Shown in pieces: positions 1-7,318 of a DNA stretch of 64,000 nt. A program made the translations under genes and the position numbers. The notes beneath the pieces were generated by a model, which was not told where the DNA came from, did not search any database, and was given only the letters and a program-made list of their open reading frames with translations. Origin of the DNA: Candidatus Kuenenia stuttgartensis (GTDB lineage: Bacteria; Planctomycetota; Planctomycetia; Gemmatales; Gemmataceae); the NCBI GenBank assembly GCA_945875585.1, contig CAMCLK010000012.1, positions 1 to 64,000 of the forward strand, read 5' to 3'. Position 1 is the stretch's first letter. The number at the start of each line of letters is the position of its first letter.

Positions 1-186
1 ATGCGCAGTGACGAAATCGAACGATCGTGGGCTATCATGGACCCCTTTATCAGGGCTTCTGAAGATACTCAATTACCAATGCCAGAAGGGTATGATGTTG
101 GGTCAGGTGGGCCTATATCTGGAGACGCCTTGCTCAAATCACAAGGTCACGATTGGGTAGGCCTTTACGCGGATCGTACCATTTGA
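1..186 (+). CDS. zwf: Glucose-6-phosphate 1-dehydrogenase, C-terminal fragment
   Basis: Only the last 61 codons are in the window; the gene begins to the left. The residues match the C-terminal tail of the Zwf family: a DEIERSW stretch, a DPF element, then a GSGGP turn followed by a conserved 'D-LL---GH-W' ending. Zwf oxidises glucose 6-phosphate to 6-phosphogluconolactone with NAD(P)+, the entry of the oxidative pentose phosphate pathway, in the cytoplasm. The catalytic region cannot be seen, so the call rests on the tail only. The small secreted-protein gene starts 14 bases after its stop. Confidence 0.8.
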   Translation: MRSDEIERSWAIMDPFIRASEDTQLPMPEGYDVGSGGPISGDALLKSQGHDWVGLYADRTI

Positions 187-199
187 GTCGAGGCCTCCC

Positions 200-589
200 A
201 TGCTTACACTTTTGATCATTGCTTTGGTGTGCTATCAGTCTCCTCCCGCTTCTCTGGAAGGATCATGGCAGGTAACGCGCCTTGTTGAGGCGGGAGAAGA
301 AGCGTCCAAAGCAAGAACGAAGGCGTCGATACTTGAAATTAAAGGCGATAAGTTTGTGTTTCGTGTCGCTGGGGATAGTGTCGAAGAAGGCACATTCAAA
401 CAAATCAACCGGGATGGCAGGACCTGCCTTCAAGTTATTTCAGGTAATGACAAACAGTGGGTACTCTACAAATTAGCAAACGATCGTTTGACCTTTTGCA
501 CTGGTAATGGCACGAACCCTCCTGAAACACTCGAAAGCAAACGAGGTACGGAAACCACCTTGGCGGAATTATCTCGCATTGGCAAGTAA
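200..589 (+). CDS. TIGR03067-like secreted small protein
   Basis: 129-residue protein with a short hydrophobic N-terminal signal-like segment (about residues 1-15, ending near SPPAS). The mature part begins with LEGSW and continues as a beta-rich domain with a late GTNPPETLESKRG stretch. This layout (signal, 'GxW', about 100 residues, 'P--F' or similar tail) is typical of the TIGR03067 family, which is expanded in planctomycetes and of unknown function. A GAGG ribosome site precedes the ATG. It sits alone between zwf and a DedA gene; no functional link is evident. Confidence 0.65.
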   Translation: MLTLLIIALVCYQSPPASLEGSWQVTRLVEAGEEASKARTKASILEIKGDKFVFRVAGDSVEEGTFKQINRDGRTCLQVISGNDKQWVLYKLANDRLTFCTGNGTNPPETLESKRGTETTLAELSRIGK

Positions 590-661
590 TCACGACTGGG
601 CTTGAGACTTATGTTGGAGATCGGGCACGATTAATACATCGCTGGCCTAAGGATACTCCTC

Positions 662-1381
662 ATGGAATGGTTAACGCTTTTCAGGCAGACTTTGCACGAG
701 ATGGTCAACGTCGAAAGCCTTCGAGTCTGGATGATTTCAGCTGGCCCGTGGTTTTATGCAACCATGCTCGCCATCATATTTTGCGAAACAGGTTTGATAA
801 TTCTGCCATTCTTGCCAGGTGACAGTTTATTGTTTGCACTTGGAGCTTTGGCGGCATTGGCGCCAGAAGTTAGTTTTCATTGGTTGCTGGCGGGTTTGTT
901 TTTAGCAGCAGTCGCAGGGGATGCTGTGAATTATGCTATTGGAGCTTGGGTGGGGCCTCGTGTTTTTAGGATAAAGCGTTCACGATTATTCAATCCGGAA
1001 CATTTGAAACGCGCATCGGATTTCTACCAATCTCACGGCCCAAAAACGATTGTCCTTGCTCGTTTTCTGCCAATAGTGCGCACATTTGCGCCATTTGTGG
1101 CTGGAGCTTGTGGCATGGATTACAGGACCTTCGCTGTTTACAACGTGTTTGGTGCGGCTGTTTGGGTGGGCCTTTGTTCAGGTGCTGGTTTCCTTTTTGG
1201 GAACATTCCAGTGGTGAAAAATAATTTTGAAGCTGTTGTTTTGGGAATCATTGCAGTCTCTGCTTTGCCACTTGTCATCGAATGGTTGTGGTCTTGGTGG
1301 AGCCGTAGAGGAATGAGTGGAACACATACATCTGCCGAATGTGCAGATGATCAATCTGTTGCCACGCCACCGGCGGCATGA
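662..1381 (+). CDS. DedA/SNARE-associated family membrane protein
   Basis: 239 residues. Hydrophobic segments at roughly 30-55, 60-90, 140-165, 170-190 and 195-215 fit the DedA fold. The family signature is visible: an ETG-----FLPGD stretch near residues 41-55 and a second R-FLP-VR---PF-AG stretch near residues 137-150. DedA proteins are integral inner-membrane proteins implicated in lipid (undecaprenyl phosphate or phospholipid) translocation and proton-motive-force maintenance; the substrate of this one cannot be told. The last 25 residues are hydrophilic and end in AATPPAA-like sequence. It stands alone with 72 bases before it and 233 after. Confidence 0.85.
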   Translation: MEWLTLFRQTLHEMVNVESLRVWMISAGPWFYATMLAIIFCETGLIILPFLPGDSLLFALGALAALAPEVSFHWLLAGLFLAAVAGDAVNYAIGAWVGPRVFRIKRSRLFNPEHLKRASDFYQSHGPKTIVLARFLPIVRTFAPFVAGACGMDYRTFAVYNVFGAAVWVGLCSGAGFLFGNIPVVKNNFEAVVLGIIAVSALPLVIEWLWSWWSRRGMSGTHTSAECADDQSVATPPAA

Positions 1382-1422
1382 ATGAACATGAATGTCTCGT
1401 CTCAACAGAAGATGATGAGAAC

Positions 1423-1453
1423 TACCTGGGCTAATTGTTCAGATGCCTAGGTA
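1423..1453 (+). other. Imperfect hairpin in the region upstream of ilvH
   Basis: TACCTGGGC (1423-1431) pairs with GCCTAGGTA (1445-1453), with one G-U pair and a 13-base loop. It is not followed by a T run, so it is a weak terminator candidate for the DedA gene or a leader structure for ilvH. I see no other feature in the 233-base gap 1382-1614 apart from a GGAAGAG ribosome site before ilvH. Confidence 0.3.
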
Positions 1454-1614
1454 ATTGATGCTGCCCATCAATCGGATAGTTAGCCAAATTGATTTAGCTT
1501 GCGTTCCTCAATGCCAAGTTGCGAAGATTATGGTGGTAGCATGTTCCCTGTGCCTTGGTGGCTCAGATCTGTAAGCTAATGTTGGGTCAATCAGTATATC
1601 GTCGGAAGAGTTGA

Positions 1615-2112
1615 ATGCGCCATTTACTATCTGCTCTTGTCCAAAACCAACCCGGTGTTTTGGCACATGTCTCAGGAATGTTGGCCAGTCGCGGGTATAA
1701 TATCGACAGCCTTGCGGTAGGTGAAACCGAGGATCCAAACTTCTCACGCATGACATTTGTAGTGCGAGGCGATGCTGGAACAATCGAGCAGGTAGGCAAG
1801 CAACTTCGCAAAATTGTGACGGTGGTTGCTGTTCAAAACATCAGCAGTGAAGATTTCGTGGAACGGGACTTGATGCTTGCTAAGGTAAAGGTTTCCCCAT
1901 CTCAACGTGTGGAAATCACGTTGCTGGTTGAAATGTTTCGTGGCAGGGTTGTTGATGTCTCTAACACCTCATTGATTGTTGAGATCAGTGGGACTGAAAC
2001 CAAAATCGAAGCGTTTATTGATTTAATGCGCCCGTACGGGATTCTAGAACTGGCGCGAACAGGCCGGATAGCCCTTGTCCGCGGTAATTCCAGCAAGGAG
2101 TCCGCTCCATGA
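1615..2112 (+). CDS. ilvH: Acetolactate synthase small (regulatory) subunit
   Basis: 165 residues, the usual length. The N-terminal ACT domain is clear: LVQNQPGVLAHVSGMLASRGYNI at residues 7-29, then FSRMTFVV, and a second ACT-like C-terminal domain from about residue 80 (ERDLMLAKVKV). IlvH binds valine and controls the thiamine-dependent large subunit IlvB in branched-chain amino acid synthesis. A GGAAGAG ribosome site lies 5-7 bases before the ATG. No ilvB is next to it in this window, although ilvB-ilvH is a common pair elsewhere. Its stop overlaps the start of the next small gene by four bases. Confidence 0.95.
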   Translation: MRHLLSALVQNQPGVLAHVSGMLASRGYNIDSLAVGETEDPNFSRMTFVVRGDAGTIEQVGKQLRKIVTVVAVQNISSEDFVERDLMLAKVKVSPSQRVEITLLVEMFRGRVVDVSNTSLIVEISGTETKIEAFIDLMRPYGILELARTGRIALVRGNSSKESAP

Positions 2113-2432
2113 GTCAGAACAAAAACAGTGCATCCACAGTAGGTCGTTCAGCAACTCGCGATTACACCGAGTTGGGTGTGCAATTGGCGGCACTTGTGCC
2201 TGGTGACCAGATCATAATACGCAAAACCTTGCGTATTAATAGTTTTCAGTCATGGGACCACACTCTTAATTGCACCTTTTCGCACGTAAACCACTTAAGC
2301 ACTGGCTTGGCAACTGACCGCGTGCCAGAAGACGACATTGTTTTGGTTTGTGTGCACTTCAGCAAGCAGAATGGTGAACTGGGAAGTATCATCCTTGATG
2401 ATCATACGAAGGTTGACAAAGTAACAGTTTGA
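2109..2432 (+). CDS. Small protein of unknown function, coupled to ilvH
   Basis: 107 residues, unrecognised. The start codon overlaps the ilvH stop (ATGA), which argues for translational coupling and for a real gene. There is no signal peptide or membrane segment. A stretch with ALVPGDQIIIRKTLRI and a later EDDIVLVCVHFSK suggests a small beta-rich fold; the N-terminal 15 residues are polar and probably disordered. A good intrinsic terminator follows 70 bases downstream, so ilvH and this gene probably form a two-gene unit. Nothing in the sequence proves a role in branched-chain amino acid control. Confidence 0.6.
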   Translation: MSQNKNSASTVGRSATRDYTELGVQLAALVPGDQIIIRKTLRINSFQSWDHTLNCTFSHVNHLSTGLATDRVPEDDIVLVCVHFSKQNGELGSIILDDHTKVDKVTV

Positions 2433-2501
2433 TCGTTTTCAGGGCACTGCTTGCTCAATCTGACCTTGTCTGCTGTGGACCAGTGGTCATAATGCCAATT
2501 C

Positions 2502-2538
2502 ACGTTTCCCTGGCTTACGCTCGAACGGGAAACGTTTT
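2502..2538 (+). terminator. Rho-independent terminator after ilvH and its partner
   Basis: ACGTTTCCC (2502-2510) pairs perfectly with GGGAAACGT (2527-2535) around a 16-base loop and is followed by TTTT. It lies 70 bases after the stop of the small protein and 41 bases before rplY, so it separates ilvH from the ribosomal/replication run. Confidence 0.75.
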
Positions 2539-2578
2539 AGTTCATTTGGTAGACGTAATTCAGGATCGGTGACCAGCC

Positions 2579-3199
2579 ATGGCGGAAACGCTGCTTAAGA
2601 TTGAACCCAGGTCAACCACGGGTAGTCGCGCTGCGCGCCTTCTCCGGAAGTCGAACCTTGTCCCCGGTGTAATTTATTCCCATGGTGAAACTGCCGAGAA
2701 TATCGCAGTAGATCCGAAGGAAATCCAAGCAGTTGTTCACGCTGGCAAAAGCGTGATCGACATTGAAACCGGCGGAAAAAAAGAAAAAGCCATTGTACGT
2801 GAAGTTCAGTGGTGCCATTTGGGCCGCGAAATTCTTCACGTGGACCTTGGTAGGGTGAAGGCCGACGAGAAGGTTCGCCTCCATGTTCCTGTTCAAACCA
2901 AGGGAATGTCGCCTGGTGTGAACAGTGGGGGCGTGCTTGAGCTTCCGTTGCACAGCCTTGACGTTGAATGTTTGGTGACCAATGCGCCAACAGCAATCAT
3001 TGTGAATATTAGCGAACTCCTGATCGGATCAGCGGTTCACGTCCGGGATTTGATTCTTCCCGAAGGCGTGAAGGTTCTTAACGAAGCTGAACTTGTTGTA
3101 GTTCACGTTGTTGAACGTCGCGATGAACCAGCACCATCGGCTGTTTTGGCGGAACCTGAAGTTGTCACCAAGAAGAAGGTAGACGAATCGAAGGAGTAA
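2579..3199 (+). CDS. rplY: 50S ribosomal protein L25, long CTC type
   Basis: 206 residues in two domains: an N-terminal L25 beta-barrel (about 1-95; KIEPRSTTGSRAARLLRKS, then PGVIYSHGE) that binds 5S rRNA, and a C-terminal TL5/CTC domain (about 100-185; HVPVQTKGMSPGVNSGGVL). The tail is charged and Lys/Glu rich. The domain pair and length match the CTC form rather than the short E. coli L25. The next gene, pth, begins 27 bases later; rplY-pth is a very common pair in bacteria and supports both calls. Confidence 0.95.
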   Translation: MAETLLKIEPRSTTGSRAARLLRKSNLVPGVIYSHGETAENIAVDPKEIQAVVHAGKSVIDIETGGKKEKAIVREVQWCHLGREILHVDLGRVKADEKVRLHVPVQTKGMSPGVNSGGVLELPLHSLDVECLVTNAPTAIIVNISELLIGSAVHVRDLILPEGVKVLNEAELVVVHVVERRDEPAPSAVLAEPEVVTKKKVDESKE

Positions 3200-3226
3200 C
3201 CTGATTATCAGGGGTGGTTCGATTTC

Positions 3227-3811
3227 ATGCGCCTTGTTGTTGGTTTGGGAAATCCCGGACGGGAATATGATGGGACCCGCCACAACGTAGGATTCGATCT
3301 CATTGATCGGATTTCGCGAAGTCTGAATGCCAGCTCTTTTCAGGCTCGAATGGAAGGATTGATCGCTGAATCTGGATCAGGTGAAGGGAAAGTTCTGCTC
3401 TTAAAACCGCAGACATTCATGAACCTGAGCGGCCGTTGTGTTTCCAAGGTGCTTCAATTTTACAAAATTGACATTGGAATGATGATGGTCGTGTGTGATG
3501 ACAAGGATTTGCCTCTAGGAAAACTCAGAATTCGTGCATCAGGCAGTCACGGGGGAAATAACGGACTGCGCAGTATTCAGGACCATATTGGCCCCGACTA
3601 TTCCCGACTTAAAGTGGGAATAGGTGAGCCAAAAAGAGGTGATGCTGTAGCACACGTTCTAGGCAGGTTTTCTGGATCGGAAAGAACCGAAATGGAGAAA
3701 GCCATGGAGCTAGGGACCATGGCTGTTGAAACTTGGCTGGCAGAAGGGTTGACGGTTTGCATGAATCGTTTCAATGCAGGCCCAGACAAGGGATCTCCTG
3801 GCCGGAGTTAA
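3227..3811 (+). CDS. pth: Peptidyl-tRNA hydrolase
   Basis: 194 residues, normal length. Pth releases the peptide from peptidyl-tRNA dropped by stalled ribosomes. Visible motifs: GLGNPGREYDGTRHNVGF near the N-terminus, with the substrate-binding Asn and the catalytic His of RHNVGF; PQTFMNLSG; DDKDLPLGK with the conserved Asp; and GSHGGNNGLRS. All catalytic positions known in the family are present. It sits directly downstream of rplY and 43 bases upstream of rpsF, in the same direction, and is probably co-transcribed with them. Confidence 0.97.
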   Translation: MRLVVGLGNPGREYDGTRHNVGFDLIDRISRSLNASSFQARMEGLIAESGSGEGKVLLLKPQTFMNLSGRCVSKVLQFYKIDIGMMMVVCDDKDLPLGKLRIRASGSHGGNNGLRSIQDHIGPDYSRLKVGIGEPKRGDAVAHVLGRFSGSERTEMEKAMELGTMAVETWLAEGLTVCMNRFNAGPDKGSPGRS

Positions 3812-3854
3812 CGTCAAACGGAAACGAATGGTTTAGTTGAGGAGTGAGGGAGTT

Positions 3855-4289
3855 ATGTCGGAAAAGATTTACGAAGGCATGTTTCTTTTGGATACGGGCA
3901 AGATGACCGGTGACATGAATGTCACTGCAGATCAGCTGATTGGCCTGATCCAAAAGCATGGCGGTGAGGTTTATACCCACCGTGTATGGGATGATCGCAA
4001 GCTGGCTTATGCTGTTAAAAAGCAAAAAAAAGCAGTGTATTTCATGATGCACTTCAAGCTAAACGGTCCAACAATTGCAACTCTGGGCAAAGATTTGGAT
4101 TTGGTAGAATATGTGCTCCGTTACATGTTTTTAGCTATCGAGCCAAAGTTGGTGAATAACCTTCTTGAAATCGGTCGCGATCCTCAAGCGGTGGCCTTGC
4201 AAACAGTTCAAATTCCACCTGATGAAGATCTTTACGACAGCCCACCCGATCGCAATCGACGCCGGCGTCCAGCGGAATCAAGGGACTGA
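3855..4289 (+). CDS. rpsF: 30S ribosomal protein S6
   Basis: 144 residues from the preferred ATG at 3855, which follows a GGAGTGAGGG ribosome site; an in-frame ATG 18 bases earlier is less likely. The S6 fold is clear: YEGMFLLDTGKM at the start, then VYTHRVWDDRKLAYAVKKQKKAVYFMMHF, and an EYVLRYMFL segment. The C-terminus carries an Arg-rich extension (RNRRRRP) beyond the usual 95-100 residues. It is followed by ssb and rplI. In many bacteria rpsR (S18) lies between these; here it is absent from the cluster. Confidence 0.95.
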   Translation: MSEKIYEGMFLLDTGKMTGDMNVTADQLIGLIQKHGGEVYTHRVWDDRKLAYAVKKQKKAVYFMMHFKLNGPTIATLGKDLDLVEYVLRYMFLAIEPKLVNNLLEIGRDPQAVALQTVQIPPDEDLYDSPPDRNRRRRPAESRD

Positions 4290-4371
4290 ACACTTGTCCA
4301 ATCGGGCTAAGGCAGATAGTATCAATTTGGTTTCGTCCCCGTGGTTAGGCTGATCTGCTTGGAGCGTATCC

Positions 4372-4866
4372 ATGGCCAACCTCAATAAGGTCATTTTGAT
4401 TGGTCGCCTTACACGTGACGTTGAAGTGCGTGCGTTCAGTAATGGCGGCAAAGTTGCTAAGTTCGGTTATGCGGTTAACAACCGTGTTAAGCGAGACAAC
4501 AATTGGGTAGATGACCCTGTGTACCTGAATGTGGAAGCGTTCAATCGTGGGGAAAGCGGACTCGCAGATAGATGTGAACGTTTTCTACGCAAAGGTTCGC
4601 AATGTTACATTGAAGGGCACCTTGTGCTTGATCAATGGACAGCCCAGTCAGGCGAAAAGCGCAGTGCCATCAAGGTGGTAATGGAAAGACTTGAATTGTT
4701 GGATGGTCGTCCTGGGGGTGCTGAAGGATCTTCCCCACCGTCGGCGACGTCATCGCGACGCCCTTCTTTTGAAGGTGATCAGGGCGGCGGCTCTTTTCAG
4801 GGTGGTGATTACGGTTCCGATCTTGGTGGTGAACCAGACGGTGCCAAATCTGACCTCCCCTTTTAA
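4372..4866 (+). CDS. ssb: Single-stranded DNA-binding protein
   Basis: 164 residues. An OB-fold covers roughly residues 1-110, beginning NKVILIGRLTRDVEVR and including an NNRVKRDNNWVDDPVYLNVEAF stretch and a KGSQCYIEGHLVLDQW strand. A Gly/Ser-rich linker follows (about 115-155), and the protein ends in an acidic tip, KSDLPF, the interaction tail that recruits repair and replication proteins. SSB coats single-stranded DNA at forks. The gene lies between rpsF and rplI and shortly before dnaB, the classic arrangement. Confidence 0.96.
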   Translation: MANLNKVILIGRLTRDVEVRAFSNGGKVAKFGYAVNNRVKRDNNWVDDPVYLNVEAFNRGESGLADRCERFLRKGSQCYIEGHLVLDQWTAQSGEKRSAIKVVMERLELLDGRPGGAEGSSPPSATSSRRPSFEGDQGGGSFQGGDYGSDLGGEPDGAKSDLPF

Positions 4867-4899
4867 TTTTTTGATAGACGGGTTGCGGAGTGCGGTATC

Positions 4900-5406
4900 A
4901 TGAGTAAGCAGTCTCGCGGGCATCTTGTTAAAGGTCGTAATGGCAACATCAAGTTGGTGCTGACCGAAGATGTTCTCCATTTGGGGCAGCAAGGCGAAGT
5001 TGTTGAAGTAAGGCCTGGCTACGCTCGGAACTATCTTGTTCCACGTGGTTTGGGAACTATTCCAACCGAACATAACTTGCGACTTCTTGATCGGTACAAG
5101 GTACGTGTGCTTCAAGCACGCGAAGCCCGTATCGCTGATATCAAGGCTCTTGCTGATCAGATCTCAAAGTTCTCTGGCATCACGATCGAATCGCGTGCCA
5201 ATGCTGAAAACCAGCTCTATGGGTCAGTTGGATCTGCTGAAATTGCCGCCGGCTTGAAAGCCAAAGGCTATCCGATCGAGGCAGAAATGGTGGTTCTTGA
5301 AGGAGCCATCCGTGAAACTGGTCTCTTCGGTGTTAAATTGAATCTTGGTTTCAGTATCGAAACTGAAGTCAAGGTGGCAGTTGTTTCTCTGGCTGATAAA
5401 CGCTGA
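4900..5406 (+). CDS. rplI: 50S ribosomal protein L9
   Basis: 168 residues. The N-terminal rRNA-binding domain is plain (KLVLTEDVLHLGQQGEVVEV, then GYARNYLVPRGL), followed by the long connecting helix (about 65-95) and the C-terminal domain with NQLYGSVGSAEIA and a closing KVAVV strand. The first dozen residues (MSKQSRGHLVKG) extend the N-terminus relative to L9 proteins that begin at MKVILL; a later start is not available with a good ribosome site. It precedes dnaB by 14 bases. Confidence 0.95.
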   Translation: MSKQSRGHLVKGRNGNIKLVLTEDVLHLGQQGEVVEVRPGYARNYLVPRGLGTIPTEHNLRLLDRYKVRVLQAREARIADIKALADQISKFSGITIESRANAENQLYGSVGSAEIAAGLKAKGYPIEAEMVVLEGAIRETGLFGVKLNLGFSIETEVKVAVVSLADKR

Positions 5407-5420
5407 CCAATGGGTGACCC

Positions 5421-6782
5421 ATGGCCAAGGATGGCAATGGTGTCGCGAATAGCAACAGGCCCCTGCCCCGCAGTCATGATGCGGAGCAGTCAGTGCTTGG
5501 CAGCATGCTTCGCGACAATCAGATTATTTCGGATGTCATAGTCGAACTGCGCGCGGAGCATCTTTTTTCTGATGCCCATCAGAGAATTTATAAGGCTATT
5601 CTGAAGCTTTTCGATACGGGGCGCCCGGTAGATCTCGTCACTCTTGCTGAAGAATTAGACTTAGAAAAAAATCTCGATGATATTGGTGGCGCTGCGTATC
5701 TCCTGGAAATTTGGGACCGCACTCCAACCGCCGCTAACGCCAAATTCTATGCGAAAATAGTTCGAGACCGTGCCACTATTCGTTCGGTAATTCACACATC
5801 CACAGAAGTTCTTGAAAGTGCCTACGGTGATTCGCAAGCCGCTGATGAGTTGATGCACGATGCGGTAGGTAAATTTCTCGCACTTGCAGACTTGGGCGTT
5901 CGTGGTGGTGTCGTCCCCTTGCAGGAAGCACTTCACGAAGCATATGACCGGATCGATGCCAGGAGTGCTGGCGACCTCTCGAGCATGAGCGGGTTGAGTA
6001 CTGGTTATCCGGACTTAGATGAGATCACAGCCGGATTTCAAGCTTCCGAAATGATTATCATCGCGGCGCGCCCGTCCGTGGGCAAAACAGCATTCGCATT
6101 GAATATCATCAGGAATATCATCACGCGCGAAAAAGCCCCGGTTTTGTTTTGCAGTCTTGAGCAGTCGAAAATTGAAATTGCCGAGCGATTGATGTGCAGT
6201 CATGGACGAGTGGACAGTCAAAAGCTACGTAAAGGTGCTCTTAATTCTGAAGAAATGGACAGATTGGTTCAGGCCGGTGGTGATCTGGTAACCGGGAATT
6301 TGTTCATTGATGATTCCCCGGCACAAAGCATGTTGCGAATTGCGTCCACAGCGCGCCGACTTTATCAGCGTTCGGGTTTGCGTCTTGTGGTGATTGATTA
6401 CCTGCAACTTATTGATCCTGAGAGCCGTCGTGATCCCCGTCAGGAACAGGTGGCGCAAATCAGTAGACGACTCAAAGGCTTGGCTCGAGAATTGAAAATT
6501 CCAGTCATTGCCTTGGCTCAGGTAAATCGTGCCAGTGAAGATCGGCAGGATCATCGTCCTCGACTATCAGATCTTCGGGAATCTGGCAGCATTGAACAAG
6601 ACGCGGATACCGTAATGCTGCTTCACCGGCCTGAAAGGTTTGAACCAGGCATGAATGAAGGATACATGGAAGTTATTATTGGCAAACAGCGTAATGGTCC
6701 AACCGGTCAAATTGCATTAAGTTATGTCAAGCAATTCATGAGATTTGAATCGACTACCATCGGTACACCATTTGATATTTAA
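5421..6782 (+). CDS. dnaB: Replicative DNA helicase DnaB
   Basis: 453 residues, full length. The N-terminal domain (about 15-120) begins PHDAEQSVLG-like (SHDAEQSVLGSML) and contains the conserved FSDAHQRIYKAI segment. The RecA-like C-terminal domain has the Walker A AARPSVGKTAF near residue 215, a Walker B VVIDYLQL near 325, and the arginine-finger region. DnaB is the hexameric helicase that unwinds DNA at the fork. No intein is present. It follows rplI and precedes ispF by 11 bases. Confidence 0.97.
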   Translation: MAKDGNGVANSNRPLPRSHDAEQSVLGSMLRDNQIISDVIVELRAEHLFSDAHQRIYKAILKLFDTGRPVDLVTLAEELDLEKNLDDIGGAAYLLEIWDRTPTAANAKFYAKIVRDRATIRSVIHTSTEVLESAYGDSQAADELMHDAVGKFLALADLGVRGGVVPLQEALHEAYDRIDARSAGDLSSMSGLSTGYPDLDEITAGFQASEMIIIAARPSVGKTAFALNIIRNIITREKAPVLFCSLEQSKIEIAERLMCSHGRVDSQKLRKGALNSEEMDRLVQAGGDLVTGNLFIDDSPAQSMLRIASTARRLYQRSGLRLVVIDYLQLIDPESRRDPRQEQVAQISRRLKGLARELKIPVIALAQVNRASEDRQDHRPRLSDLRESGSIEQDADTVMLLHRPERFEPGMNEGYMEVIIGKQRNGPTGQIALSYVKQFMRFESTTIGTPFDI

Positions 6783-6793
6783 GGGGAAATCCG

Positions 6794-7318
6794 ATGCATG
6801 ATCAGGTGGTTCCCAATACTGATAAGTATCGAGTTGGTATTGGCCACGACACTCATCGGCTGGTATCTGGCCGCGATCTCATATTGGGTGGTGTGAGAAT
6901 CGACCATGAAGTAGGTCTTGCTGGTCATAGCGATGCCGATATCGTTTTGCATGCGTTGACGGATGCAATACTGGGAGCGGCATCGCTTGGGGACATTGGT
7001 GATCATTTTCCAGACACGGATCCCGCCCATGCTGGCAGGGATAGTCGGGAATTCCTCCAAGAAGCGGTCAGGTTAGTATCAGCGCATTCATTTTCTGTTG
7101 TGAACGCGGATCTGATTATTCATGCCCAGCAACCTCGATTGAGTTCATATAAAACCGCCATTCGTGAAGTGATTGCTTCATTGTTGAATGTGGGAATTGA
7201 TAGGGTTAATGTTAAAGCCAAAACAGGCGAGCATGTCGGTCCAATTGGAAGGTGCGAGGCTATGTCGTGCCACGCGGTAGTGCTTCTGAGGTACAATTGT
7301 TCTGAGGACGAGATATGA
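6794..7318 (+). CDS. ispF: 2-C-methyl-D-erythritol 2,4-cyclodiphosphate synthase
   Basis: 174 residues. IspF forms the cyclic diphosphate of methylerythritol in the MEP isoprenoid pathway. The family motifs are GIGHDTHRL (residues 16-24, zinc-binding Asp and His), GHSDADIVLHALTDAILGA (third zinc His and phosphate contacts), GDIGDHFPDTDP, and a late VNVKAKTGEHVGPIGR. About 14 extra residues precede the usual start; MHDQVV is the ATG that fits the ribosome site AAGGGGA. The stop overlaps the cysS start by four bases. In this window it is the only MEP gene. Confidence 0.97.
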   Translation: MHDQVVPNTDKYRVGIGHDTHRLVSGRDLILGGVRIDHEVGLAGHSDADIVLHALTDAILGAASLGDIGDHFPDTDPAHAGRDSREFLQEAVRLVSAHSFSVVNADLIIHAQQPRLSSYKTAIREVIASLLNVGIDRVNVKAKTGEHVGPIGRCEAMSCHAVVLLRYNCSEDEI

